Shown piece by piece: positions 25,487 through 33,926 of a stretch of DNA of 64,000 nt. The notes below the pieces were generated by a model that worked only from the letters and a program-made list of their open reading frames with translations, searched no databases and was not told the origin of the DNA. The translations under genes were made by a program, and so were the position numbers. The stretch is from Haladaptatus sp. R4 (GTDB taxonomy: Archaea; Halobacteriota; Halobacteria; Halobacteriales; Haladaptataceae): contig NZ_LWHG01000021.1 of assembly GCF_001625445.1 (NCBI RefSeq), positions 186,001 to 250,000 on the forward strand. Direction: 5' to 3'. Within the stretch, counting starts at the first letter, position 1; each line of letters opens with the position of its first letter.

Positions 25487-26866
25487 ATGGAGCGATTCGA
25501 CGTTGCGATAGTGGGCGGGGGCCCCGCAGGGATGGCGGCCGGTGAACAAGCAGGGAAACACGGCGCGAGCGCCGTCGTCCTCGAAAAGGGCGTCCCGCGC
25601 GAGGACCGCGAGTTCCTCGGTCCCGACTCGACCGACGCCGCCGGAATGCTGGATTACTGGATCGACATCATGGACGAGGACTACGAGGACATTCCCGACG
25701 AGGTCGTCCTGCAGGTCCTCGACAGCGCGGATTTCATCGGCCCACACGAGGCCGTCACCCTCCGCGGTACGGGCATAGATGCGTCGTACCCCAATATGGG
25801 ATTCACCTTCTTCCGCGCCCGCATGGACGACTGGCTACGGGAGCGCGTCGAGGATGCGGGCACGGAGTACCGCGTCGGCGTCGGCGTCAAGGCCGTCGAA
25901 ACCAACCTCGACGCGGAGTACCGTCACGCGCTTCGACTCGCCGACGGCGAGGACATTGAGGCGAAGTATCTCGTCCTCGCCGACGGGCCACAGCGCCAGG
26001 TTACACTCGGGGCGCTCGATCAGTTCATGCCCGAGGGCAGTTCCACGAGCGACTACCTCAGCCCGCCGGAAGTGAACCACATCGCGTATCAGGAGTACCG
26101 CGAGTTCCCCGAAGAGGTGTTCGAAAAGTCCGCCATCAAGTTCTGGTGGGGCGTCATCCCCGGCGAGACGGCCTATCCGTGGGTCTTCCCGAACGACGGC
26201 ACGGTTGCCCGCGTGGGACTCACCATGCCCATCGGAATGACGTTGGAGGACGTCGACGACCCCGACTCCTACGACCTTCTCCGCCCGGACGACGAGGGAC
26301 TCCCCCGTCCGAACGAGTACATCCGCCGCCTCCTCGAACGCGAGTACGGCGACGAGTACGACATCGAGGAGGACTTCCCGCTCGTGGAGGACCGCGGGAA
26401 ATCGAACGGCACCGAAACGTACCCCATCTCCTCGACGCGGCCCATCGAATCGCCCGTCGGAGCCGGAATCGCCGTCGCTGGCGGTGCGATGGGAACGACC
26501 AGCGCCTTCCACGAGGGCGGCTACCACGTCGCGGTTCGCTCGGGCAAGATCGCCGGAAAACTCGCCGCGACCGACGACATCGAATCGTACAACGACGAGT
26601 GGAAGGACGCGATCGGCGACGAACTCCTGCGTAACATCGCCTTCGCGGACATCGTGGAGGAGTACGGCCCGGACGACTGGGACAAGGCGTTCTCGATGGT
26701 GAACAAACTGCTCAACGACGACGGCACCGGAATCGGAAAGCTCGATTCGTCCAGCCTCTCGTCCGGCGTTCGCGCCGGGAGGCTCATGGCCCAGTACAAG
26801 AAGACGAAGTTCGGCTACCGGAACGGCAAGTACGTGCAGGTCACCGAGGACGAGTACACGTACTGA
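25487..26866 (+). CDS. FAD-dependent oxidoreductase of the geranylgeranyl reductase/FixC type
   Basis: 459 residues. The FAD site VAIVGGGPAGMAAGEQAG is at residues 5-22 and the second FAD motif GAGIAVAGGAMGTTSAFHEGG near 330 matches geranylgeranyl reductases, which have GDA-like variants here. The middle carries the ARMDDWLRERVEDAG arginine motif and a WWGVIPGETAYPWVFP segment. It could saturate isoprenoid chains of membrane lipids or menaquinone, or act as an electron-transfer flavoprotein:quinone type enzyme; the lack of a CxxC cluster argues against the latter. A TATA-like AATTTAGTA lies about 30 bases upstream of the ATG. Confidence 0.82.
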   Translation: MERFDVAIVGGGPAGMAAGEQAGKHGASAVVLEKGVPREDREFLGPDSTDAAGMLDYWIDIMDEDYEDIPDEVVLQVLDSADFIGPHEAVTLRGTGIDASYPNMGFTFFRARMDDWLRERVEDAGTEYRVGVGVKAVETNLDAEYRHALRLADGEDIEAKYLVLADGPQRQVTLGALDQFMPEGSSTSDYLSPPEVNHIAYQEYREFPEEVFEKSAIKFWWGVIPGETAYPWVFPNDGTVARVGLTMPIGMTLEDVDDPDSYDLLRPDDEGLPRPNEYIRRLLEREYGDEYDIEEDFPLVEDRGKSNGTETYPISSTRPIESPVGAGIAVAGGAMGTTSAFHEGGYHVAVRSGKIAGKLAATDDIESYNDEWKDAIGDELLRNIAFADIVEEYGPDDWDKAFSMVNKLLNDDGTGIGKLDSSSLSSGVRAGRLMAQYKKTKFGYRNGKYVQVTEDEYTY

Positions 26867-27440
26867 CGCGACGCCGACCATCCGTTCCGACGTCCGGATT
26901 TTCGGCTCCGAATATCTGTTCTGATAACTGAACCCGAAACTCCTTATTCGGCCGTCGTCTACCGTTCGATGCGCACCTCAGTCCCCGCCGGAGTACTCCC
27001 ACTTCGGGAGCGATGACCGAGCGGAGAACCCAGGTGTGCAACAGTTCAGTGAGCGTAGTGAGCTCCAAAATCACTGCCCGTGAGTCGGGGCTAACTGGCT
27101 CGGAAGTCGGTCGCCATTACTGACGCGACCCGCTTCGACGGTTCAGCCGTCGAAAGTTGGCGATATTCTCGCCCGCCCGGCACGAGGGTTTGCCAGCCGA
27201 CTCGGCACGCCGCCACGGAATGAGGCTGGAGGTTAGTGTTCCGGGCGATATTTCCATTACTCCGACAGAGCCAGTCGAACGTCTCCATTCGATCGGGCAA
27301 AACGTGAGTGTTCGTCACGAGCGTCGTTTCGACCGTACGGAGCGTTGCAAGCGGGAGGACCCCGGCTGATAACTGAATACGCTTTTCGTGGGGTCTTGAG
27401 CGCCTCAATCGACAGTACGGCAGCGAATGTTAGAACCACA
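26867..27440. other. Gene-free region with a hairpin and 12-base direct repeats
   Basis: About 570 bases without a convincing gene. CTGATAACTGAA occurs twice, at 26921-26932 and 27365-27376, flanking about 430 bases. Inside are a perfect eight-pair hairpin (27134-27154) and a GAGCGTAGTGAGC word near 27055. Open frames in the segment have non-haloarchaeal codon use and no motif I recognise. The flanking direct repeats suggest a decayed or non-autonomous mobile element whose target duplication survives, but I see no convincing terminal inverted repeats. Confidence 0.45.
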
Positions 27441-27464
27441 AATAATATTATTAGAGGCGTCTAA
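27441..27464 (+). promoter_or_regulatory. Nramp promoter with metal-repressor-like palindrome
   Basis: The box A AATAATATTA (27441-27450) is directly followed by the palindrome TTAGA-GGCG-TCTAA (27451-27464), and the ATG follows at 27479. The palindrome covers the space between TATA box and transcription start, an ideal repressor site. Its half-sites resemble those of DtxR/SirR-type Mn or Fe regulators known in archaea. The match to a specific regulator is inferred. Confidence 0.65.
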
Positions 27465-27478
27465 ACTACTGTTAACCA

Positions 27479-28720
27479 ATGTCTAATCGTGCGTTCTCCT
27501 TTCGCGAGTTGGCGAAGTACATGGGACCGGGCTTTCTCATCTCGGTCGCGTACATGGACCCAGGGAACTGGGCGACGAACATCTCCGGCGGCGCGAAGTA
27601 CGGCACCGCCCTTCTCTGGGTGATCGTGCTCGCCTCGATGATGGCGATGGGTATCCAAATCGTCGCTGCCAAACTCGGTATCGCTACCGGGAAAGGAATC
27701 GCACAGCTCTGCCGTGAGCGTCTCCCGCGGCGCGTCGTGATCGTCCTCTGGGCGGCCGCCGAACTGGCGATGATCGCCACCGACATGGCAGAGATCATCG
27801 GGGCGGCCATCGGGTTCAGCCTCATCTTCAACATCCCGCTACCCGGCGGTGCGATCCTCGCCGGGGCATCCAGCTTCGCGCTGCTCGGCGTCCGCACCGC
27901 TTACAAACGGGGCTTCCGCGCCATCGAGTACGTGATTATGGCCCTCGTCGGGGTCATCGCCCTCGCCTTCGTCTTCGAGGTCGTGCTCGCCCAGCCAACC
28001 ACCGGACAGGTCGCCGCCGGTCTCGCGCCATCGATCCCGAACGCCGACGCCCTCTACGTCGCCATCGGTATCCTCGGTGCGACCGTGATGCCCCACTCGA
28101 TCTACCTCCACCCCTACATCGTGCAGGACAGACGGGAACGCCTCGTCGCCGAGTCCGGAGACACCGAAGACGTCCACCGCAACCACTTCCGCTACGAATC
28201 GATCGACACGGTCGTCGCACTGTTCGGCGCGATGTTCGTCAACGCCGCGATGCTCGTGGTCGCCGCCGCGGCACTCACCGGAACCGGAATCAGCACACTC
28301 AACGATGCCTACGTCACCCTGAGCGGCGTCTTCGGCACGAACGCCAGCCTCGCGTTCGGCATCGCGCTCATCGCCGCCGGACTCTCCTCCTCGCTCGTCG
28401 CGACGATGTCCGGCCAGACCGTCATGGACGGGTTTCTGGACTGGAACGTGAACGTCTGGATCCGGCGCTCGGTCACGCTGGTCCCCAGTCTCGCCGTCGT
28501 CATCGCCGGGTTCGACCCGACGAGCGTCCTCGTCGCCAGCCAGGTCGCCCTCTCGTTCGAGTTGCCGTTCGTCCTGATACCGCTCGTCTACTTCACCCGC
28601 GAGGAGGGTCTTATGGGCTCGTTCGTCAACCGCACCAGCACGACGGGCGTCATGGGCGCCATCGTCGCGCTGATCTCCGTGCTCAACGTCTGGCTGCTCT
28701 ACACCACGATATTCGGCTAA
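27479..28720 (+). CDS. Nramp-family divalent metal transporter
   Basis: 413 residues, about 11 membrane helices. The metal-binding TM1 motif DPGN is present (residues about 22-25, in YMDPGNWATNISGG) and the TM6 motif is VMPHSIYLHPYIVQ near 203, with Ser after the His where most Nramps have Asn. The methionine of the MPH motif, which favours Mn and Fe over Mg and Ca, is retained. It imports Mn(II) or Fe(II) with proton coupling at the cytoplasmic membrane. The palindromic operator upstream suggests metal-dependent repression. Codon use matches the chromosome, although the upstream gene-free segment looks foreign. Confidence 0.92.
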   Translation: MSNRAFSFRELAKYMGPGFLISVAYMDPGNWATNISGGAKYGTALLWVIVLASMMAMGIQIVAAKLGIATGKGIAQLCRERLPRRVVIVLWAAAELAMIATDMAEIIGAAIGFSLIFNIPLPGGAILAGASSFALLGVRTAYKRGFRAIEYVIMALVGVIALAFVFEVVLAQPTTGQVAAGLAPSIPNADALYVAIGILGATVMPHSIYLHPYIVQDRRERLVAESGDTEDVHRNHFRYESIDTVVALFGAMFVNAAMLVVAAAALTGTGISTLNDAYVTLSGVFGTNASLAFGIALIAAGLSSSLVATMSGQTVMDGFLDWNVNVWIRRSVTLVPSLAVVIAGFDPTSVLVASQVALSFELPFVLIPLVYFTREEGLMGSFVNRTSTTGVMGAIVALISVLNVWLLYTTIFG

Positions 28721-28823
28721 GTTCGGGTGAACGCCGACTTCGGGACGGAGTTGCACGAGCCATCGAAGACCAGTCGTCTCGGGGTCACGTGCGTTGCACT
28801 GCGCGCTAACCGCTATCATCCGA

Positions 28824-28834
28824 TTATATATTTT
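28824..28834 (+). promoter_or_regulatory. TATA box of the small membrane-peptide gene
   Basis: TTATATATTTT at 28824-28834 is centred about 26 bases before the ATG at 28854, predicting a leaderless message. It is one of the strongest TATA boxes in the window, which supports the reality of the 61-codon gene. Confidence 0.65.
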
Positions 28835-28853
28835 CCGAGACACGACACGAGGT

Positions 28854-29039
28854 ATGAGTTCGACGGCAAAACGCCTGTTCGCTATCGGGGCACTGCTCTG
28901 CTTTATCGGGGTATTGTACGGTATCTGGCTCTACTCCACGGCCCCGACGGTTACTTTCGACGACGTCGTTGCCCTTCTTTTCCTCGTGTTACCCGGAGCG
29001 GTATGCACGAAACGAATTTTCGATGACCCCTCGCCGTGA
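28854..29039 (+). CDS. Small two-helix membrane peptide (hypothetical)
   Basis: 61 residues, MSSTAKRLFAIGALL at the start. Two hydrophobic helices, LFAIGALLCFIGVLYGIWLY (about 8-27) and VVALLFLVLPGAVCTKRIF (about 38-56), with a short polar loop. No family is recognised. A strong TATA box at the leaderless spacing makes expression likely. It precedes the esterase gene by about 100 bases in the same orientation. Confidence 0.65.
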   Translation: MSSTAKRLFAIGALLCFIGVLYGIWLYSTAPTVTFDDVVALLFLVLPGAVCTKRIFDDPSP

Positions 29040-29143
29040 GAAGAAGCAGTTCGTGACATCACAGACTCCGACTCACACGAATGGCACCGGAGACCTGCCG
29101 CAGCACGAACAATCATTGGTCTCGATTCCCCAATCGTTCGGGT

Positions 29144-30079
29144 ATGCAAGCCGACGAAATCGACCCACAGGCGAAGGCAGCGGTCGAGCGTCAGGACCTA
29201 TTTCCGCTCCCGCACAGTCGTCGCGGGGTAAAAATCGCCCGCCTCATCACCCGACCGGCGATGTGGCTACAGAATCGGAACCCGCCGAGCGTCGGTGCGA
29301 CCGTGGACCGGACGATTCCCGGTCCCGCGGACGACCTCGACGCTCGCCTCTACCTCCCCGATGCGAACGGACCGTTTCCCACGGTCGTGTTCTTCCACGG
29401 AGGCGGGTTCGTCTTCGGAAGCATCGACACGCACGACTGGCTCTGCCGACACCTCACGCGGGAGAGCGGCCTGGCCGTCCTCTCGGTCGACTACCGACTC
29501 GCACCCGAACACCCCTTCCCCGCGGCGGTCGAGGACGCCCACGCCGCCGTCGAATGGGCGGCCGAAAACCCGGACGCGATCCGTGGAACCGGGGAAATCG
29601 CAGTCGCGGGCGATTCCGCGGGTGGGAATCTAGCCGCCGTCGCCGCGCTCATGGCCGCCGAGCGCGACGGTCCGGAAATCGCCCATCAGGCGCTCATCTA
29701 CCCCGGCGTTGGCGTCGAGGACGACCAGCAGTCCGTCCGAGAGCACACGGGTATCGTCCTCAGCGAATCCGACTTGGAGTGGTACGAACGGTGCTACTAC
29801 GTGAACGAAATCCACCAACGAAACCCGTACGCCGACCCGACGAAGGCGGCCGACGTGTCGGATGTCGCTCCCGCAACGGTCATCACCGCCGGATTCGACC
29901 CGCTCCGCGACGGCGGGAAGGCGTACGCCGAACAACTCGTCCGGGACGGCGTTCCAACGCGCTACGAGAACTACGAGACGATGGTCCACGGGTTCATGAC
30001 GTTACGCGAGGTAGACCGCGCCCACGAAGCCATCGCGGACGTCGCCGCCGACCTCGCGGACGCGCTCGACGAGAACTGA
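29144..30079 (+). CDS. Alpha/beta hydrolase of the hormone-sensitive-lipase family
   Basis: 311 residues. The oxyanion HGGGF motif (near 84), the nucleophile elbow GDSAGG (near 152), the acid in FDPLRDGG (near 250) and the histidine in MVHGF (near 280) form a complete family IV esterase set. It would hydrolyse short-chain esters in the cytoplasm; no signal peptide is present. The ATG at 29144 is chosen because the 21 upstream residues are unconserved. A convergent SDR gene follows, with their stops 22 bases apart. Confidence 0.9.
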   Translation: MQADEIDPQAKAAVERQDLFPLPHSRRGVKIARLITRPAMWLQNRNPPSVGATVDRTIPGPADDLDARLYLPDANGPFPTVVFFHGGGFVFGSIDTHDWLCRHLTRESGLAVLSVDYRLAPEHPFPAAVEDAHAAVEWAAENPDAIRGTGEIAVAGDSAGGNLAAVAALMAAERDGPEIAHQALIYPGVGVEDDQQSVREHTGIVLSESDLEWYERCYYVNEIHQRNPYADPTKAADVSDVAPATVITAGFDPLRDGGKAYAEQLVRDGVPTRYENYETMVHGFMTLREVDRAHEAIADVAADLADALDEN

Positions 30080-30101
30080 CGAAATCCCGTGCCGTCGATT
30101 C

Positions 30102-30941
30102 TCAGTCGGCCGCTTGCCCGCCGTCAACGGGCAACGTATGTCCGGTGATGTACGAGGCGTCGGACGAACAGAGGAACGCCACCGCCCCGGCCATCTCCTC
30201 CGGTTCGGCGATGCGGTCCATCGGAACGTCCCGCATGGCCGACGTATCGAAATCGGACCACATCGTCCGAATCGCCGTTCGAATCAGGTCGATGGCCGTC
30301 CCGAGACGGTCCCGCAGCGACATCGACGACCAAGCGCCGGGGCCGCCCATCAATCCGGATTGGATGTTCGTCTTCGTCGGACCGGGCGCGATGGCGTTGA
30401 TTCGGACGCCCCGACTGGCGTATTCGAGCGCGGCCGACTTGGTCAACCCGACGACTCCGTGTTTGCTGGCCGAATAGCTGGAGAGTCCGCCCATTCCGAC
30501 CAAACCGGCTTCGGATGCCGTGTTGACGATGGCACCGCTTCCCTGTTCGTTCATGACGGGAAGTTCGGCCTTCATGCAGGCCCAGATCCCCTTCAGGTTG
30601 ATGTCGAGTAGCCTGTCCCAGTGACCCTCCTCGATACCGGTCATCTCCACGAAGTCCGTGAGGATTCCCGCGTTGTTGTGCGCGAAATCGAGACTTCCGT
30701 AGGTTTCGACCGCGACGTCGACCATGTGCTCGACGGACGCGAGGTCGGAAACGTCCACTTCGACGAACGTCGCGTCGCCGCCAGCGTCCTCGATGAGTTC
30801 GACCGTTTCTCGGCCGGAATCCTCGACAATGTCGGCGACGACGACGTTCGCGCCTTCCTCTGCGAACCGGCGCGCGGACGCACGCCCGATTCCCGACCCT
30901 GCTCCCGTCACGAGTGCCGTCTTCCCTGCTAATCCGTTCAT
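30102..30941 (-). CDS. Short-chain dehydrogenase/reductase
   Basis: 279 residues. The cofactor motif TGAGSGIG (near 11) and ADIVEDSG after strand two, with an acidic residue, favour NAD(H) over NADP(H). NNAG (near 85), catalytic Ser in the VNTASEAG region and YSASK (near 155) complete the classical active site. The insert around residues 200-235 (GPGAWSSMSLRDRLGTAIDL) is longer than usual and may shape the substrate lid. The substrate is unknown. The ATG at 30941 is preferred over an upstream start at 30965. Confidence 0.9.
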   Translation of the reverse strand: MNGLAGKTALVTGAGSGIGRASARRFAEEGANVVVADIVEDSGRETVELIEDAGGDATFVEVDVSDLASVEHMVDVAVETYGSLDFAHNNAGILTDFVEMTGIEEGHWDRLLDINLKGIWACMKAELPVMNEQGSGAIVNTASEAGLVGMGGLSSYSASKHGVVGLTKSAALEYASRGVRINAIAPGPTKTNIQSGLMGGPGAWSSMSLRDRLGTAIDLIRTAIRTMWSDFDTSAMRDVPMDRIAEPEEMAGAVAFLCSSDASYITGHTLPVDGGQAAD

Positions 30942-31073
30942 GGATGGTTCATCTGGACAATCCAACAGATATTGACATAGCCCTTCGGAAGGGTGGTCGA
31001 TGGTAGCGAACCGACGACCACGACGACTGCTCTGCGTTTCGTAACCTCGGAAGGAGCCGATACCTCGACTGAC

Positions 31074-31424
31074 CTATCTGGCTCCGAATTCGATGGAGAA
31101 CCCGCCCGGCGCTTCGACGTAGAAATCGTAGGTGTTGTGCCGCATTTTGACGTCCGTCACGTCGTAGCCGTCCTCCTCCAGTCGGCGGTGTTTCTCGTCC
31201 ACGAGGTCCTCGTCGTCGACGAAGAAGCCGATGTGGAAACTGCTCGGATACTCGATGTCCTCGCCCTCCTTTCCCCGCATCAGGGTCAGGACGGTCCCGG
31301 CGTCGTCCGAGAGAATCGTGATGGCGGGACTGCCGCCCCGTTTCTCCAAGTCGAAGTACTCCTCGAAGAACGCCGCCGTGGTCTCCACGTCCGATACGGT
31401 GAGGTTGGTGTGGTTCAGTTGCAT
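31074..31424 (-). CDS. VOC-family (glyoxalase-like) protein
   Basis: 116 residues, a single VOC module pair. It begins MQLNHTNLTVSDVETTAAFFEEYF, a typical first strand and helix with His as possible metal ligand, and ends YDFYVEAPGGFSIEFGAR with the Glu ligand in the last strand. Candidate metal-dependent dioxygenase, isomerase or resistance protein; nothing in the neighbourhood decides. The ATG at 31424 is chosen over 31469 because the conserved strand then starts at residue 2. Confidence 0.85.
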   Translation of the reverse strand: MQLNHTNLTVSDVETTAAFFEEYFDLEKRGGSPAITILSDDAGTVLTLMRGKEGEDIEYPSSFHIGFFVDDEDLVDEKHRRLEEDGYDVTDVKMRHNTYDFYVEAPGGFSIEFGAR

Positions 31425-31647
31425 GATGAAATTCGTGGATCGGTCTCGGATTTGGCGACCGACGTTCATCCGAATCCGCCTCGAACTACGGCCCGTGTGT
31501 CGTTAATACCCAGTGCTCGTTTCGGGGTTTCAGGACCAACGGCCGGTTTTCCGTTTCCGAGAGCGTTCGTCATTCCCACTTGTCGGAAAATAAAATTACG
31601 AAGCTAGGGTATATTTTTATTTATTATTATGATTATCCCTACGGTGG

Positions 31648-32850
31648 ATGAAAATACAAAATAGCGGCGTGGGACGGCGGCGATACCTACAGGGTGCCGG
31701 AGCGGTGACGACGCTGGCGCTGTTCGGGAATACGGTCGAGGCGAGGGAGGGTCACGAAGACCACCATCGCCACCGACACGGACGGCGGTCGGACAAACGC
31801 GTCGTCGCGTACTATCCGTCGTGGGCGGGCGATTACACGCCGCGGGACGTGCCGTACGACAAACTAACGCACCTGAACTACGCGTTTCTCGAAACGGAAG
31901 CGAACGGCGAGGTGAAACTCGCCGTCACGGGCGATTACGCCCCAGAAGTGCTGGAACAGTTCGAGGAGATTACGCACGAACAGCCGTGGACGACGTTCAT
32001 GCTCACAATCGCGGAATTCGGGGACAACATGTCGGCCGCGGCCTCGACGGCCGACAGTCGAAAACGGTTCGCCCGAACGGCCGTCGAACACCTCCGAAAA
32101 TACAACTTCGACGGCATCGATATCGACTGGGAGTACCCGGACGGTTCGGTTCGGGAGGACGACCCGGAAAACTTCACGCTGTTGCTCGAAGAACTCCGCA
32201 GACAGTTGGACGAGGCCGGGAAGGAGGACGACCAGCACTACGAACTCAGCATGGCGGCGGCCCCCATTCCGTCGAACATCGACCCGTTGGAGGTTGGGAA
32301 AATCGCGGAGTACCTGGACTTCATCAACGTGATGAACTACAACTTTTATGGGAGCTGGAGTTCCGCGACGAACTTCAACGCGCCGCTGTACGCGCCGTAC
32401 GACGACCCGACGTACTGGCAGGAACTTCTCACGGTGGACCACGCGATGCAGTACTGGGCCGAAAAGCCCATCGCGCGGGACAAACTCGTCTGCGGGACGC
32501 CGTTTTACGGCTTCGTCTTCGAGAACGTCGGAAACGAGAATCAGGGACTGTTCCAACCGTTCGACGGCGCGGACACCCAATCGTATCACGCCATTCGCCA
32601 ACTCAAGAGCAAGCCGCAGTACCAGTATCACTGGCATCGCGAGGCGCGCGTCCCGTGGCTGTATTCGGAGACTGACGACACCTTCGTCACCTACGACGAC
32701 CGTCATTCGGTCATGGAGAAATCCCGGTACGTCAGGGACAACGACTTCGGCGGGATGATGTGCTGGGAACTTTCACACGACCCCAGCAACACGCTCATCA
32801 GCGCGATACACGCCGCGCTCGGCTGTTCGCGCCGACGCGGACGACGATAA
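31648..32850 (+). CDS. Secreted GH18 chitinase
   Basis: 400 residues. The twin-arginine signal GRRRYLQGAGAV is at residues about 9-20, followed by a His-rich stretch (HEDHHRHRHGRR, about 36-47) that could bind metal. The GH18 catalytic motif DGIDIDWEYP (near 155) has the full DxxDxDxE set, and the SMAAAP and INVMNYNFYG strands and final MMCWELSHD barrel strand are typical. It hydrolyses beta-1,4 links in chitin outside the cell. No chitin-binding module is attached. TATA-rich DNA at 31610-31630 gives a leaderless or short-leader promoter. Followed by two tandem Tat-exported esterases, making an extracellular polymer-degradation island. Confidence 0.93.
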   Translation: MKIQNSGVGRRRYLQGAGAVTTLALFGNTVEAREGHEDHHRHRHGRRSDKRVVAYYPSWAGDYTPRDVPYDKLTHLNYAFLETEANGEVKLAVTGDYAPEVLEQFEEITHEQPWTTFMLTIAEFGDNMSAAASTADSRKRFARTAVEHLRKYNFDGIDIDWEYPDGSVREDDPENFTLLLEELRRQLDEAGKEDDQHYELSMAAAPIPSNIDPLEVGKIAEYLDFINVMNYNFYGSWSSATNFNAPLYAPYDDPTYWQELLTVDHAMQYWAEKPIARDKLVCGTPFYGFVFENVGNENQGLFQPFDGADTQSYHAIRQLKSKPQYQYHWHREARVPWLYSETDDTFVTYDDRHSVMEKSRYVRDNDFGGMMCWELSHDPSNTLISAIHAALGCSRRRGRR

Positions 32851-32931
32851 ATATCGCGTCCATCGGGCAATATTTACATATTAACCCACCAATAGATTTT
32901 GTTCGACATCATTGGTACGTTTCGTCATAGC

Positions 32932-33924
32932 ATGAAACTTGACAGGCGAACGCTCCTGCGGTCGGTGGGCGGTACGGTGGCCGCAGCGGGCGTCTTGGGA
33001 AGTTCGGGAACGGCGACGGCGACGGGAAGGTACACGAACCACTACTACGACGGCTTCGACTACTGGCGATACGTCCCGGATTCGGCGGGGTCGAACCCGC
33101 CGTTGATGGTGATGCTCCACGGGTGTTCACAGGACGCGGACCAGTTCCGACAGGAGACACGGATGAACAGCATCGCGGATGAGGAGGGGTTCGTCGTCAT
33201 CTACCCCGATCAGTACAACGCGCGGAACCCGGCCCAGTGCTGGAACTGGTTCTACGATGCGAACACGATGCGGGGCTACGGCGAGGCGGCCGTCATCGCC
33301 GGAATGACGCGGACGACCATCGACGCCGAGAACTGCGACCCCGAGCGCGTGTACGTCGCCGGACTCTCGGCCGGTGCGGCGATGGTGCCGAACCTGCTCG
33401 CGGAGTACGCCGACATCTACGCGGCGGGCGGCGTTCACTCCGGCTTGGAGTACGACGCGGCAGATACATCGGCGGGCGGAACGACGGCGATGCTGTACGG
33501 CGGACCGGACCCCGAACTGAAGGGAACCGACGCCTACGACGCGATGGACATCTACGACACCGTGAGCGAACTGCCGACCATCGTCTTCCACGGGACGGCG
33601 GACACGACCGTCTCCCCCATCAACGGCGAGCAGGCGACGAAACAGGCGATTCAGACCAACGACCTCGCGTCCGATGGATCGGACGACGACAACGTCGATA
33701 CGACGGCCGACCGCACCTACGGCGGCCAAGGGCCGAGTTTGGACTACACTGTATCCGAGTACCACGACGAGAACGGTAACTCGCTCGTCGAACACTGGCA
33801 AGTCGAGGGCATGGATCACGCGTGGTCCGGTGGAGTCGCTGGCGGGGAGTTCACCGCGCCCGGCGGGCCGGACGCCAGTCGGATCATCTGGGAGTTCGTC
33901 TCCGGATTCACGAGGGACCTGTGA
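32932..33924 (+). CDS. Tat-exported PHB-depolymerase-like esterase (copy 1)
   Basis: 330 residues. The Tat signal MKLDRRTLLRSVGG opens the chain. The oxyanion region VMLHGCSQDADQF, nucleophile elbow AGLSAGAAM (GxSxG), acid in HGTADTTVSP and histidine in GMDHAWSGG make up a full Ser-Asp-His triad of the LpqC/PHB-depolymerase type. Cysteines in CWNWF and ENCDP may pair. It would cleave polyester or feruloyl-type esters outside the cell. It is followed after two bases by a close paralogue in the same orientation, and so is co-transcribed. An upstream TTG start (32899) is possible but would bury the Tat motif. Confidence 0.9.
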   Translation: MKLDRRTLLRSVGGTVAAAGVLGSSGTATATGRYTNHYYDGFDYWRYVPDSAGSNPPLMVMLHGCSQDADQFRQETRMNSIADEEGFVVIYPDQYNARNPAQCWNWFYDANTMRGYGEAAVIAGMTRTTIDAENCDPERVYVAGLSAGAAMVPNLLAEYADIYAAGGVHSGLEYDAADTSAGGTTAMLYGGPDPELKGTDAYDAMDIYDTVSELPTIVFHGTADTTVSPINGEQATKQAIQTNDLASDGSDDDNVDTTADRTYGGQGPSLDYTVSEYHDENGNSLVEHWQVEGMDHAWSGGVAGGEFTAPGGPDASRIIWEFVSGFTRDL

Positions 33925-33926
33925 CC

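Noticed and set aside
27091-27439. A minus-strand frame of about 105 codons upstream of the Nramp gene as a transposase remnant
   Set aside because: I could not recognise any transposase motif; noted only as part of a possible decayed element.
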